A stretch of DNA of 64,000 nucleotides from DASXRU01 sp034665305 (GTDB taxonomy: Bacteria > Acidobacteriota > Blastocatellia > Pyrinomonadales > Pyrinomonadaceae). Numbering within the stretch: position 1 is the first letter of the stretch; each line of letters opens with the position of its first letter. Positions 25,215-34,264 of this stretch are shown piece after piece. Under the pieces are notes generated by a model. It had not been told where the DNA came from, did not search any database, and saw only the letters and a program-made list of their open reading frames with translations. The translations under genes and the position numbers were made by a program. The stretch lies in NCBI GenBank assembly GCA_034665305.1, contig JAXDFZ010000025.1, positions 94,251-158,250 of the forward strand, written 5' to 3'.

Positions 25215-26948
25215 TTAACTCGCACTTAATTTCCCCACCACCTCGTTCACCTTCACGTCTTCACTTTGTTTCGCCCGGCGATCGAAAAGTTCCACTACGC
25301 CATCCGCAATCTTCTTGCCGACCGTAACTCGATATGGAATTCCGATCAGGTCCGCGTCTTTGAACTTCACACCCGCTCGTTCGTCGCGATCATCGAGCAA
25401 CACCGCAAGGCCCGCCTTTTGCAAATCGGCATACAGTTTCTCTCCGGCTTCGCGCAATTGATCCTGCTTCGTGTTAGTGACGGTAACCACTACGTCGAAC
25501 GGCGCAATCGCTTTTGGCCAGATAATGCCATCGCCATCGTAGTTCTGCTCGACGGCCGCAGTTATGATGCGTTCGACGCCGATACCGTAGCTGCCCATCA
25601 CGATCGGAGCCTCTTTGCCATCGGGCGTCAGAAAATTTGCGCCCATCGAATCGGAGTACTTCGTGCCCAGTTTGAAGATGTGGCCGATCTCCATTGCCTT
25701 GTAAACATCCAGAATCCCGCTGTCGCAACGCGGGCAAGGCTCCCCTGACTCCACCATTCTCAAATCGGCCCACTGATCCGGTTTGATATCACGATCGATA
25801 TCGACGCCACGAAGATGGTGATCATCTTTATTTGCGCCGGTCGTCATGTTGCGTCTTTCCCTTAACACCTCATCAGAAATAATCACGGGCTTTGGTTTAC
25901 TGCCTGCGGCCGTCGTTTGCACGCCAACCGCACCCAGACTTCCGGCACTGGCGCCGAGCAAGTCCCTTATTTCTTCTGCGTGGGCCGGCCGCACGGCGGT
26001 TGACCCAAGCGCATCGGCCAACTTGGTTTCGTGCAACTGATGGTCGCCCCGCAACAAAGCGATTACCGGCCGTGGTTCATTGGCGATGGTGGCAATGTAC
26101 ACCAGCGACTTTATCTGTCGATCAGCAGCCGCGCCACCGACAAATGTCGTCAAATCTTCGATGGTGCGCACGCCCGGCGTGGGAAATTCCTCAGGCGCAT
26201 CTGGTCCCGCTGCATCTTCAATCTTAGGCAAACGCGAAGTCGCCTTTTCCACATTTGCGGCGTAAGCACAATTAGCACAACTCGCAACCTGGTCCTCGCC
26301 CGCATCCGTCTTCGCCACAAATTCAGTGGACTCCGAACCGCCCATCGCGCCGGACGAAGCCTCCACCATGGAAAACTCCAAACCGCAGCGTGTGAAGATT
26401 CGCTGGTATGCCCCGCGCTGATCCTCAAACGCGCGATCCAGTCCTTCGCGGTCGGCGTCAAATGAATAAGCGTCCTTCATGATGAATGTGCGCAGGCGCA
26501 TCAGGCCCGACTTGGGACGCGGCTCGTCGCGAAACTTGATCTGGATTTGATACCAGACCTGCGGCAGTTGTTTGTACGAACGAAGCTGGTTGCGCGCGAT
26601 CGTCGTGAAGACTTCTTCATGCGTCATGCCGAGACACATGTCGGCGCCCTTGCGATCCTTGAGGCGGAACATGTCATCGCCAATCGCGTCCCAGCGTCCC
26701 GACTCCTGCCACACTTCAGCGGGGTGCAACGCCGGCAGGTAGAATTCCTGGCCACCAATCCCGTCCATTTCTTCGCGCAGAATCGCCATTATCTTCAGCG
26801 CGATTCGCTGGCCGAGCGGGAGATATGAATAGATTCCGGCGGAGAGCTGCCGCACAACGCCCGCCCGCAGCAGCAGTTTATGCGAAACGACCTCGGCGTC
26901 TGCCGGGTCTTCACGCAGGGTTGGGATAAAGTATTGTGACCAGCGCAT
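25215..26948 (-). CDS. proS: Prolyl-tRNA synthetase (bacterial type)
   Basis: 577 aa, the length of bacterial-type ProRS with an inserted editing domain. Class II motifs are visible: LRAGVVRQLSAGIYSYLPLG near the N-terminus, the motif 2 region FRDEPRPKSGLMRLRTFIMKDAYSF, and motif 3 MGSYGIGVERIITA. The editing insertion (about 225-390) lies between motifs 2 and 3, and a C-terminal anticodon-binding domain ends the protein. It charges tRNA-Pro. Confidence 0.97.
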   Translation of the reverse strand: MRWSQYFIPTLREDPADAEVVSHKLLLRAGVVRQLSAGIYSYLPLGQRIALKIMAILREEMDGIGGQEFYLPALHPAEVWQESGRWDAIGDDMFRLKDRKGADMCLGMTHEEVFTTIARNQLRSYKQLPQVWYQIQIKFRDEPRPKSGLMRLRTFIMKDAYSFDADREGLDRAFEDQRGAYQRIFTRCGLEFSMVEASSGAMGGSESTEFVAKTDAGEDQVASCANCAYAANVEKATSRLPKIEDAAGPDAPEEFPTPGVRTIEDLTTFVGGAAADRQIKSLVYIATIANEPRPVIALLRGDHQLHETKLADALGSTAVRPAHAEEIRDLLGASAGSLGAVGVQTTAAGSKPKPVIISDEVLRERRNMTTGANKDDHHLRGVDIDRDIKPDQWADLRMVESGEPCPRCDSGILDVYKAMEIGHIFKLGTKYSDSMGANFLTPDGKEAPIVMGSYGIGVERIITAAVEQNYDGDGIIWPKAIAPFDVVVTVTNTKQDQLREAGEKLYADLQKAGLAVLLDDRDERAGVKFKDADLIGIPYRVTVGKKIADGVVELFDRRAKQSEDVKVNEVVGKLSAS

Positions 26949-27070
26949 GTTTGAGCTTTTCGTTTCGTTGTTTGATTTTTGCTTTCAGAAGAAGATCATT
27001 CTCGCCCACCATCGGCAATTAAGGCAATTGACCAGCGGGTCCGACAAATCGTTTTCCGCGGAACTGGGCA

Positions 27071-27095
27071 GTAGCCCGACCGTAAGGAAGGGCTT
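27071..27095. repeat. REP-like family C, solitary arm
   Basis: The sequence starting GTAGCCCGACCGTAAGGAAG resembles the arms of the inverted pair at 60268-60338 with a few substitutions and no partner arm here. It lies upstream of proS in the divergent spacer towards rpiB, next to a word-type palindrome. Confidence 0.55.
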
Positions 27096-27098
27096 ACT

Positions 27099-27199
27099 GA
27101 TTGCGGATTTCGGAATTCGGAATTCGGATTGCGGATTCAAAGATCGATTCCGAGTACACTTTTTCCCGTCGGCTCTTAATTCCGCAATCCGCAATCGCC
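27099..27199. repeat. Word-type imperfect palindrome (TTGCGGATT / AATTCCGCAA)
   Basis: The left arm (27099-27138) repeats the words ATTGCGGATT and CGGAATT; the right arm (27178-27199) is their reverse complement, AATTCCGCAATCCGCAATCG. It lies in the 322-base spacer between the divergent proS and rpiB genes, which otherwise shows no gene. Confidence 0.7.
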
Positions 27200-27270
27200 A
27201 GACGAGAGCATTGCAGCGCTTTTGAGGCTGATGTACCATCGCATGAAACCGCAGTTGGAAGGTGAACTAA

Positions 27271-27735
27271 ATGAAAATCGCGCTTGCCAGCGATCACGCC
27301 GGCTTTGAAGAGAAAGAACGCCTGAAGCCTTTGTTGCATGAGCTCGGAATCGAGTTTGACGATCTCGGATCAGTGTCAGAAGAATCTGTCGACTATCCCG
27401 ACTACGCTCGTAAAGTTGCTGAGGAGGTTTCGCACGGACGCGCCGAACAAGGATTGCTGGTTTGCGGCTCCGGCACCGGCATGGCAATAGCCGCGAACAA
27501 AGTTCCCGGCGTACGCGCCGCCGTCGCCTGGTCAGAAGAGAGTGCGAGGCTGGCCCGCCAGCATAACGACGCCAATGTGCTGGCCGTGGGCGCGCGCACA
27601 AAGTCGCTCGACGATATTCCTAAAATCGTGCGCGCGTGGTTCGCCGCCAAGTTTGACGGCGGACGGCATACGCGCCGGGTCGAAAAAATCACAGAGATTG
27701 AACAGGAAGAACTGACCAGCCACGCTAAGCACTAG
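27271..27735 (+). CDS. rpiB: Ribose-5-phosphate isomerase B
   Basis: A 154-aa RpiB/LacAB-family enzyme that interconverts ribose-5-phosphate and ribulose-5-phosphate. The N-terminus MKIALASDHAGFEEKE, the active-site segment GLLVCGSGTGMAIAANKVPGVRAA (catalytic Cys) and the C-terminal GRHTRRVEKI are all present. The tail carries a few extra residues. glyA follows after a repeat-filled spacer. Confidence 0.95.
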   Translation: MKIALASDHAGFEEKERLKPLLHELGIEFDDLGSVSEESVDYPDYARKVAEEVSHGRAEQGLLVCGSGTGMAIAANKVPGVRAAVAWSEESARLARQHNDANVLAVGARTKSLDDIPKIVRAWFAAKFDGGRHTRRVEKITEIEQEELTSHAKH

Positions 27736-27766
27736 GTAAGCAAACGCAGAACAGGGAAAAGAGAAA

Positions 27767-28083
27767 CTTTTCCATATATCATTTGTCATTGGTCATTCGC
27801 AGATTCAATCTGCAAGTGCAACAGATTTCGCTCCCGCGGAGCGAGATGTTTATAGATAGCGCTGTCAACTCGACAACTCCGCGCTCCAGGGGAGCGCAAT
27901 GTTTCCGGCAATGGTCCAGGGAAACCGATTTCGTTTCGCTCCGCTGGAGCGAAGAGAGATCTTTTAGCGGTCGCGCGTTCTATAAACATCTCGCCCCTAA
28001 TGGGGCGAAGGGCAAGAATCTTCTGTTGCCCTTTCAGGTTGAATCTGCGAATGAAAAACGACAAATGATAAATGGAAAATATC
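27767..28083. repeat. Nested composite inverted repeat between rpiB and glyA
   Basis: The outer arms are word-type: CATTTGTCATTGGTCATTCG with flanks (27767-27806) against GAATCTGCGAATGAAAAACG and the following bases (28041-28083). Inside lie GAGATGTTTATAGA (27843 onwards) and its complement CTATAAACATCTC (near 27980), plus GC-rich CGCTCCNNNGGAGCG palindromes. No coding frame is supported in the 380-base spacer. Confidence 0.7.
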
Positions 28084-28115
28084 CCTAGTCTTCCGCCGCC
28101 CACATGGAGATCCCG

Positions 28116-29393
28116 ATGACCGACCTTTTAAACGCACCACTAGCTGAAGTCGATCCGCTGATTAGCAGCGCGATCGATAACGAAGTCGCACGCCAGGCCA
28201 ATGGCCTTGAGCTAATTGCTTCGGAGAATTTCGTCAGCGAAGCCGTGCTGGAAGCGATGGGATCGGTCTTCACAAACAAGTACGCTGAGGGCTATCCGAA
28301 AAAACGTTACTACGGCGGCTGCGAATGGAGCGACGTCGTCGAACAAACTGCAATCGATCGCGCGAAGGAATTATTTGGCCCTGACCACGCGAACGTACAA
28401 CCGCATAGTGGCTCGCAGGCGAACATGGCGGTCTATCTGGCGGCGCTGGACTACGGCGATCCGATCCTGGGAATGAACTTGTCGCACGGCGGACATCTGA
28501 CCCACGGACATCCGCTGAACTTTTCCGGCATTAGTTACAAGGTCAGCGACTATGGCGTGTCCGCGGAGACTGAAACCATCGACTACGACGAACTGCAGAA
28601 GATTGCTGAACAATGCATGCCGCGGCTGATCATTTGCGGAGCTTCCGCGTATCCGCGCATCATCGATTTTCAACGCCTCGCAGAAATTGCCGCGAGCGTC
28701 AAAGCGCGGTTGTTCGCCGACATCGCACATATCGCCGGGTTGGTGGTCGCCGGACTTCATCCCTCGCCCGTCCCCCACTGTGATTACGTAACGACAACTA
28801 CGCACAAAACTCTGCGCGGTCCTCGCGGCGGTTTGATACTTTGCAAAGAGGAGCACGCCAAGGAAATCGATCGAAAACTTTTCCCCGGCGTTCAGGGTGG
28901 GCCATTGGTCCATATCATTGCGGCCAAGGCAGTGGCCTTTGGTGAAGCGTTACGCGATGACTTCAAAGAGTACCAAACCCAAATTCTGAAGAATGCAAAA
29001 GCACTGGCAAGCGAGCTACAAGAGCAGGGTCTGCGGCTGGTTTCCGGTGGCACCGACAATCATCTTATGCTGGTGGATGTTTTTGCGGACGGCAAAGGAA
29101 TCACCGGCAAAGTTGCTGAGAAAGCGCTCGAAGCGGCGAACATTACCGTCAACAAGAACACTATTCCCTTTGATAAGAATTCTCCGTTCGTCGCGTCCGG
29201 AATTCGCCTGGGGACTCCGGCGGTCACCACGCGCGGCATGAAGGAACCCGAGATGCAAGAGATTGGCCGCCTGATCGCGGCCATCGTGCAGGATCCAGAG
29301 TCCGAGGATGTTCGTAGCAAGGTGCAGCAAGGCGTGGCCGAGCTAAGCGCCAGGTTCCCGCTTTATGCGAAACGCTTGAAACCCAAAGGATAA
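28116..29393 (+). CDS. glyA: Serine hydroxymethyltransferase
   Basis: 425 aa. PLP-dependent enzyme that converts serine and tetrahydrofolate into glycine and methylene-tetrahydrofolate. Visible motifs include NGLELIASENFVSEAVLEA, the ring YPKKRYYGG, the PLP lysine motif TTTTHKTLRGPRGG and the C-terminal GIRLGTPAVTTRG. The start at 28116 is preferred because GGAG lies 9 bases upstream; an ATG at 28104 would add four residues. Confidence 0.97.
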   Translation: MTDLLNAPLAEVDPLISSAIDNEVARQANGLELIASENFVSEAVLEAMGSVFTNKYAEGYPKKRYYGGCEWSDVVEQTAIDRAKELFGPDHANVQPHSGSQANMAVYLAALDYGDPILGMNLSHGGHLTHGHPLNFSGISYKVSDYGVSAETETIDYDELQKIAEQCMPRLIICGASAYPRIIDFQRLAEIAASVKARLFADIAHIAGLVVAGLHPSPVPHCDYVTTTTHKTLRGPRGGLILCKEEHAKEIDRKLFPGVQGGPLVHIIAAKAVAFGEALRDDFKEYQTQILKNAKALASELQEQGLRLVSGGTDNHLMLVDVFADGKGITGKVAEKALEAANITVNKNTIPFDKNSPFVASGIRLGTPAVTTRGMKEPEMQEIGRLIAAIVQDPESEDVRSKVQQGVAELSARFPLYAKRLKPKG

Positions 29394-29400
29394 ATCCTTT

Positions 29401-29508
29401 GTCCGCGGATTACACAGATTTAGAACACCCAACGGAAACTACGCCAAGCAGCTAGCGCGCCTTCTAAACCCTTTTGTGTCTGCGTAATCAGCGTAATCTG
29501 CGGATTCT
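29401..29508. repeat. Word-type imperfect palindrome after glyA
   Basis: The left arm CGCGGATTACACAGATT (29401-29423) opposes the right arm TGCGTAATCAGCGTAATCTGCGGATT (29475-29508), built from reiterated GCGTAATC/GATTAC words. It begins 8 bases after the glyA stop. Confidence 0.65.
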
Positions 29509-29547
29509 TCAAAGAGCGCTCCTAATGAGAATTTAGGGAGCCGGTGC

Positions 29548-29577
29548 AAAGGGGGCGGCCACGGAGTGCCGCCCTAC
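29548..29577. repeat. REP-like family B, copy 1
   Basis: GC-rich element beginning AAAGGGGGCGGCCACGGAG and ending in GTGCCGCCCTAC; the sequence can fold on itself (GGGCGGC / GCCGCCC). It sits just upstream of recQ. Other copies are at 60125-60155, 63924-63953 and 63980-64000. Confidence 0.8.
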
Positions 29578-29602
29578 AGACTTGATCAGTAGTCTTCGTT
29601 TT

Positions 29603-31459
29603 ATGAATTCCGAATTACCCGCCCTGCTCACCTTACTCAAACAGTCGTTCGGCTACAGCGAGTTTCGGCCTTTGCAGGCGGAGATCATCCGCGACGCACT
29701 TGCGGGCCGCGATGTGTTTGCCATTCTTCCCACAGGCGGCGGGAAATCACTCTGCTTCCAATTGCCCGCGTTGGTGCAAAAGGGTTTGACAGTCGTCATC
29801 TCCCCGTTGATTTCATTGATGAAAGATCAGGTGGATGCTTTGCAGGCCGCGGGCATCGCCGCCACTTTTTTGAATTCATCCCTGCAAGCCGATGAGGCGC
29901 GCGCACGTCTGCGGGGATTGCACAATGGCGAATACCGTTTGCTGTACGTGGCGCCGGAGCGGTTGATGCTTTCAGGCTTCCTCGCGGATTTACGCAGTTG
30001 GAAAGTTAAACTCCTGGCTATTGATGAAGCGCATTGCATCAGCGAATGGGGCCATGATTTCCGGCCCGAGTACCGGCAGCTCGCGGACCTGCGCACACAT
30101 TTTCCCGATGTACCGTTGATGGCCCTGACGGCTACCGCGACTGAACGCGTCCGCGGCGACATCGTCACGCAACTGAAGCTGCGCGATCCCGTTTGCTATC
30201 TTGCCAGTTTCAACCGCCCGAACCTTAACTATCGTGTGCTCGCCAAGAGCAAGCCTTACGATCAACTGATTAAGTTCATTAATGATCGACCGGGCGAGAG
30301 CGGTATTGTCTATTGTCAAAGCCGGCGCAGCGCAGAAAGCCTGTCGGCGAAGCTGAACGAAGACTACGTCACGGCGCGGCCCTACCACGCCGGACTAGCG
30401 TCAAACGAACGCAGCACTAACCAGGAACTCTTTCTGCGCGACGAAGTGCGCGTAATTTGCGCGACCATCGCGTTTGGCATGGGCATCAACAAACCGAACG
30501 TGCGTTTCGTGGTCCACTACGATCTGCCGAAGAATATCGAAGGCTACTATCAGGAAACCGGCCGCGCTGGCCGTGACGGTTTGCCGAGTGAATGCGTCCT
30601 GCTATTCAGCGCCGGCGATGCGGTCAAGTATTCGCGTTTTATCGACGAAAAAATTAGCGCCCGCGAACGCCAGATTGCCCGCGAGCAGTTGCAGCTGATG
30701 GTCCACTACGCCGAGAGCGCCGAATGCCGGCGCCGTGTGTTGCTTGGTTACTTTGGCGAAACTCTGCCGGGCCCAAACTGTGGTGGCTGCGACAACTGCA
30801 TCGCGCCGCGGGAAACATACGACGGCACCGTCGACGCGCAAAAATTCCTGTCCTGTGTTTACCGCGTGCGGCAAAAGAGCGGGTTCGACTTTGGCATTAA
30901 TCAGATCGTCGAGGTCCTCACCGGCGCGGAAACTGAGAACGTCCTGAAGTGGGACCACCACACGGTCTCGACCTACGGTTTGGGAAAGCATCGCAGCCGC
31001 CCCGAGTGGAAGGAGATTGGCCGCGAGCTGGTGCGACTGGGTTACCTTCGTCAGGTAACGGAAAAATTCAATGTGCTGCAGCTGACTGAAGCAGGTCAGC
31101 AGGCACTCAAACAACGGCAGTCTTTGCGGCTGACAAAAGCCATGGTCGTACCGGGTGCGACAGGTTTGTCCAAAGCGGCCAAACGCCGTTCGGGTGAGAT
31201 CGTCTGCGATGAAACGCTGTTTGAACGGCTGCGGCGGTTGCGCAAACAACTTGCCGACCAAAGGTCCGTGCCGCCTTACATTGTTTTTTCCGACGTCGCG
31301 CTGCGCCAAATGGCGCGCTACTATCCGGTAAAACCAAACGAGTTTACGCGGATCAGCGGCGTCGGCGAACGTAAGTTGGCAGACTTCGGCGCGGATTTCA
31401 TGGCGGAGATTGAAGGTTACTTGAGTGATAACCCGCGCCGGAGTTTTGCGGATAATTGA
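29603..31459 (+). CDS. recQ: ATP-dependent DNA helicase RecQ
   Basis: 618 aa from the ATG at 29603 (a TTG at 29582 would add seven residues). Superfamily 2 helicase with Walker A ILPTGGGKS, DEAH box (LLAIDEAHCISEWGHDFRPEY), motif III ALTATAT and motif VI QETGRAGRDG. The RQC region has the zinc-binding cysteines (C in AECRRRVLLGYFGE, then CGGCDNC). A C-terminal HRDC domain (RLRRLRKQLADQRSVPPYIVF...ISGVGERKL) is intact. It unwinds DNA in recombination repair. Confidence 0.97.
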   Translation: MNSELPALLTLLKQSFGYSEFRPLQAEIIRDALAGRDVFAILPTGGGKSLCFQLPALVQKGLTVVISPLISLMKDQVDALQAAGIAATFLNSSLQADEARARLRGLHNGEYRLLYVAPERLMLSGFLADLRSWKVKLLAIDEAHCISEWGHDFRPEYRQLADLRTHFPDVPLMALTATATERVRGDIVTQLKLRDPVCYLASFNRPNLNYRVLAKSKPYDQLIKFINDRPGESGIVYCQSRRSAESLSAKLNEDYVTARPYHAGLASNERSTNQELFLRDEVRVICATIAFGMGINKPNVRFVVHYDLPKNIEGYYQETGRAGRDGLPSECVLLFSAGDAVKYSRFIDEKISARERQIAREQLQLMVHYAESAECRRRVLLGYFGETLPGPNCGGCDNCIAPRETYDGTVDAQKFLSCVYRVRQKSGFDFGINQIVEVLTGAETENVLKWDHHTVSTYGLGKHRSRPEWKEIGRELVRLGYLRQVTEKFNVLQLTEAGQQALKQRQSLRLTKAMVVPGATGLSKAAKRRSGEIVCDETLFERLRRLRKQLADQRSVPPYIVFSDVALRQMARYYPVKPNEFTRISGVGERKLADFGADFMAEIEGYLSDNPRRSFADN

Positions 31460-31505
31460 GTCGCGCTTCTCCGATTTCAAAGCCAGGTGTATCCTTGACG
31501 TCGAT

Positions 31506-31754
31506 ATGGCAGTTGATGCAGAAAAGTTTGAAGAGCTACTCAGGCAGCTCCCTGAGGAATTGCAAAACGAAGTGTTGCAATTCGCTAAGGCTTTGCTACA
31601 TCAGAACAGCCAACCCTCTTCGGGAAACGGCGCTCCGCCAGTGTCATCGTTCTTTGGCCTCTGGGAAAGTGGTGATTCTCGCTCGGCTGACAACGATCGC
31701 ATTGATAGCGACCTTGCTACTGAATACGCTGGCTCGAACGAGGATGACGGGTAA
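31506..31754 (+). CDS. DUF2281-like antitoxin of a PIN toxin pair
   Basis: A small acidic protein of 82 aa. The helical N-terminus VDAEKFEELLRQLPEELQNEVLQFAKAL and the tail SFFGLWESGDSRSADNDRID resemble DUF2281-type proteins encoded in front of PIN-domain toxins. The start at 31506 is chosen because similarity begins there; the frame extends upstream into recQ. Its stop codon overlaps the toxin ATG by one base (TAATG). No DNA-binding motif is obvious. Confidence 0.75.
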   Translation: MAVDAEKFEELLRQLPEELQNEVLQFAKALLHQNSQPSSGNGAPPVSSFFGLWESGDSRSADNDRIDSDLATEYAGSNEDDG

Positions 31755-32149
31755 TGCTGTTGGACACTTCGGGCTTGATGTGTCTTTTTGATAAGAGCGA
31801 TATTCGACATATTGCAGCCAAAAGTCATTTCGAATCGGCCAATCGACGTCTCACTCACAACTATATCTTTGCCGAGTTTGTCGCTCTCGTTATAGCGCGG
31901 CGTGCCCCCCTGGCGAGTGCTTTGCTATTCATAGAGGCGATTCATCGCGCCAACGAGGTCGAGGTGAGATGGATTGACGCAGTTCGGCACCAGCAGGCTA
32001 TGAAGTTATTGAGTAAACGCCAGGATAAGAGATGGACGTTGTGCGACGGGGTGAGTTTCTTATTAATGACTGATCGTAAGATCTCAGATGCGTTAACCAC
32101 TGACCATAATTTCGAACAGGCAGGCTTTACGCGCTTGCTGAGCTCGTAA
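31754..32149 (+). CDS. PIN-domain ribonuclease toxin (VapC-like)
   Basis: 131 aa with the PIN-domain acidic residues in order: Asp4 in LLDTSG, Glu in IFAEFVAL, Asp in WTLCDGVSF and Asp in ALTTDHNFEQAGF. These coordinate the metal for RNA cleavage. It is translationally coupled to the small antitoxin upstream. All four acidic residues are present, so the nuclease is probably active; its RNA target is unknown. Confidence 0.85.
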   Translation: MLLDTSGLMCLFDKSDIRHIAAKSHFESANRRLTHNYIFAEFVALVIARRAPLASALLFIEAIHRANEVEVRWIDAVRHQQAMKLLSKRQDKRWTLCDGVSFLLMTDRKISDALTTDHNFEQAGFTRLLSS

Positions 32150-32168
32150 CCTTCAACCGGCAAAATTC

Positions 32169-34133
32169 ATGCAGGAAATCTTCGGCACCGACGGCTTAAT
32201 TGCCCAGGCGCACCCCGAATACGAACATCGTCCCGGCCAGATTGAAATGGCCGAGGCCGTGTTGCGCGCGTTCGAGCGGAAGCACCACCTCATCGTCGAA
32301 GCCGGCACCGGCACCGGCAAGACCCTCGCATACCTGGTGCCCGCAGTGGCATCGGCCCTCGCCGGCAACGGGCGCGTGATCATTTCTACCGGGACCAAGA
32401 ACCTCCAGGAACAATTGATGGAAAAGGACATTCCCTTTCTTCAAAGCGTGCTGCCGAATCCTTTCACGGCCGCGTGCATGAAGGGGCGTAACAACTATGC
32501 TTGTCTCGACCGCATGGCGCGCGCCGAAGGTAGTCCAATTCTTGACGGTCTCGAGGAAATTGATCACTTCGAAGAAGTTTCGCGCTGGCTGCAACACACG
32601 GAAACGGGCGACCGCGCGGAGCTTTCAACCCTTCCGGAGAACCTGCGTTTCTGGCGGCACATCGACGCGCGTGCGGAAACCTGCACCGGACAGAAGTGCC
32701 CCGACTTCGAACCGTGCTTCATCACGCGCATGCGCCGTCGCGCGGTCGATGCCGACATCGTCGTAGTCAACCACCATTTGTTTTTTGCCGACCTCGCGCT
32801 GCGCAACGGAATGTACGGGCAAGTTCTGCCGGACTACACGGCAGTGATACTCGACGAAGCGCACATGATCGAAGACGTGGCGTCCGAATATTTCGGCACG
32901 CAGGTTTCGAACTACCAGATCGACGATCTGTTGCGCGATGTCGCGTATTTACAAATCGAGAAAACCGAAACCGCCGTCGAGCTGAGGAAGATCAGCACGC
33001 GCGTGACACGCTTCGCCGATGCATTCTGGATGGGATTTCATGATGGACGCGGTAGTGACGGACGGTTCGCGCTGGTGCCCGGTACGTTTGCAGTGCGGAA
33101 TACGGAGGGTGGCCTCAGCGTCACGCGCCTGGGAGACGCTTATACAGCGCTGGATGGATCCCTGGAGCGTTTGGAAACTACGCTTGATGCACTTAGCGAG
33201 CAACCGCCGGAAGTGGAAAGCCTGGTGCGCCGAATTCGCCAGATGCGTTTCGATCTGACTTTTGTCATAACCGGCGAGAACAAGAAATTTGTTTACTGGC
33301 TGGAACGTCGCGGCCGCGGAGTATTCCTGCGGGCGTCGCCTATCGATGTGGCGGGCCTGCTGCAGGACAAACTGTTCGAGACAGTGCCGACGGTGGTGCT
33401 CACTTCGGCGACGCTCTCCAGCGGCGGCAACTTTAAATTCATTCGCGGCCGGCTGGGGTTGGAGGACGCAACTGACCTGATCGCAGAATCGATCTTTGAT
33501 TTTGAGAACCAGGCAATACTTTACCTGCCATCAAAGATGCCCGACCCGCGTTCGAGCGAGTGGGCCGATGCGGCAGCCGCAGAAGTTGTGAAGATCGTTA
33601 ACGCTACCGCGGGACGTGCGTTTGTGCTGGCCACGAGTTTCGCGGGAATGAACTCGCTTTATGAACGCGCCATGCCGGAGTTGGATTATCCCTGCCTGCT
33701 GCAAGGCAGTGCGTCGAAAGGCGCTTTGTTGAACCGGTTTCGCGAAACACCGAATGCTGTGTTGTTTGCCACTTCCAGTTTCTGGCAAGGCGTGGACGTG
33801 CGCGGCGAACAATTGTCGTGCGTGATCATCGACAAGCTACCTTTTGCCGTCCCGACCGATCCGGTCGTCGCTGCGCGGCAGCGTCACATAGAGGACAACG
33901 GCGGCTCCAGTTTTTACGAATACAGCGTGCCGCAGGCAATCATTTCGTTGAAGCAGGGGCTCGGCCGCTTGATTCGCAGCACCACTGATACGGGTGTGTT
34001 GGCCGTGTTAGATCCACGCCTGCGAACGAAGATGTACGGTCAAACGTTTTTGCAAAGCCTGCCGCCGTGTCGCGTGACCAGCGACATCGCGGAGCTGGCG
34101 CAGGTGTTTGAGTTGGCGGTAAATGGTAAATAG
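32169..34133 (+). CDS. dinG: DinG/XPD-type ATP-dependent helicase
   Basis: A 654-aa superfamily 2 helicase. Walker A is VEAGTGTGKTLAYLVPA, and the iron-sulfur cysteines are visible (CMKGRNNYACLDR and CTGQKCPDFEPC). The DEAH box is ILDEAHMIEDVASEYFG, and the C-terminal helicase part contains SFWQGVDVRGEQLSCVIIDKLPF and QGLGRLIRS. Likely resolves DNA/RNA or G-rich structures in repair. Its last codons and stop lie inside a word-type repeat (from about 34118), so the C-terminal end may have been remodelled. Confidence 0.93.
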   Translation: MQEIFGTDGLIAQAHPEYEHRPGQIEMAEAVLRAFERKHHLIVEAGTGTGKTLAYLVPAVASALAGNGRVIISTGTKNLQEQLMEKDIPFLQSVLPNPFTAACMKGRNNYACLDRMARAEGSPILDGLEEIDHFEEVSRWLQHTETGDRAELSTLPENLRFWRHIDARAETCTGQKCPDFEPCFITRMRRRAVDADIVVVNHHLFFADLALRNGMYGQVLPDYTAVILDEAHMIEDVASEYFGTQVSNYQIDDLLRDVAYLQIEKTETAVELRKISTRVTRFADAFWMGFHDGRGSDGRFALVPGTFAVRNTEGGLSVTRLGDAYTALDGSLERLETTLDALSEQPPEVESLVRRIRQMRFDLTFVITGENKKFVYWLERRGRGVFLRASPIDVAGLLQDKLFETVPTVVLTSATLSSGGNFKFIRGRLGLEDATDLIAESIFDFENQAILYLPSKMPDPRSSEWADAAAAEVVKIVNATAGRAFVLATSFAGMNSLYERAMPELDYPCLLQGSASKGALLNRFRETPNAVLFATSSFWQGVDVRGEQLSCVIIDKLPFAVPTDPVVAARQRHIEDNGGSSFYEYSVPQAIISLKQGLGRLIRSTTDTGVLAVLDPRLRTKMYGQTFLQSLPPCRVTSDIAELAQVFELAVNGK

Positions 34134-34260
34134 TAAACGGTGAATAGCAGAGCCGCCGCGCTGCTGGTGCTCCCGTTTGCTATTTACCATTCCCACGCAA
34201 AAGGGTGAATGACGACAGTTCGTCTATTTACCATTTACCATTTACTATTTACCATTCACT
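34118..34260. repeat. Word-type palindrome (GTAAATGGTAAATAG) spanning dinG end and queD start
   Basis: The left arm GTAAATGGTAAATAGTAAAC (34118 onwards) contains the dinG stop codon. The right arms CTATTTACCATTCCC (about 34180) and TATTTACCATTTACC with the following bases (34224-34260) end directly at the queD start. Tandem GTAAATG/CATTTAC words make up both arms. A related repeat lies at 57855-57979. Confidence 0.8.
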
Positions 34261-34264
34261 AACC

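Noticed and set aside
25266..25748. 160-aa plus-strand open frame opposite proS
   Set aside because: It is a shadow of the well-supported proS gene; the residues resemble no family.
26947..27225. 92-aa open frame in the proS-rpiB spacer
   Set aside because: It runs through REP-like and word-type repeat DNA and shows no protein-like pattern.
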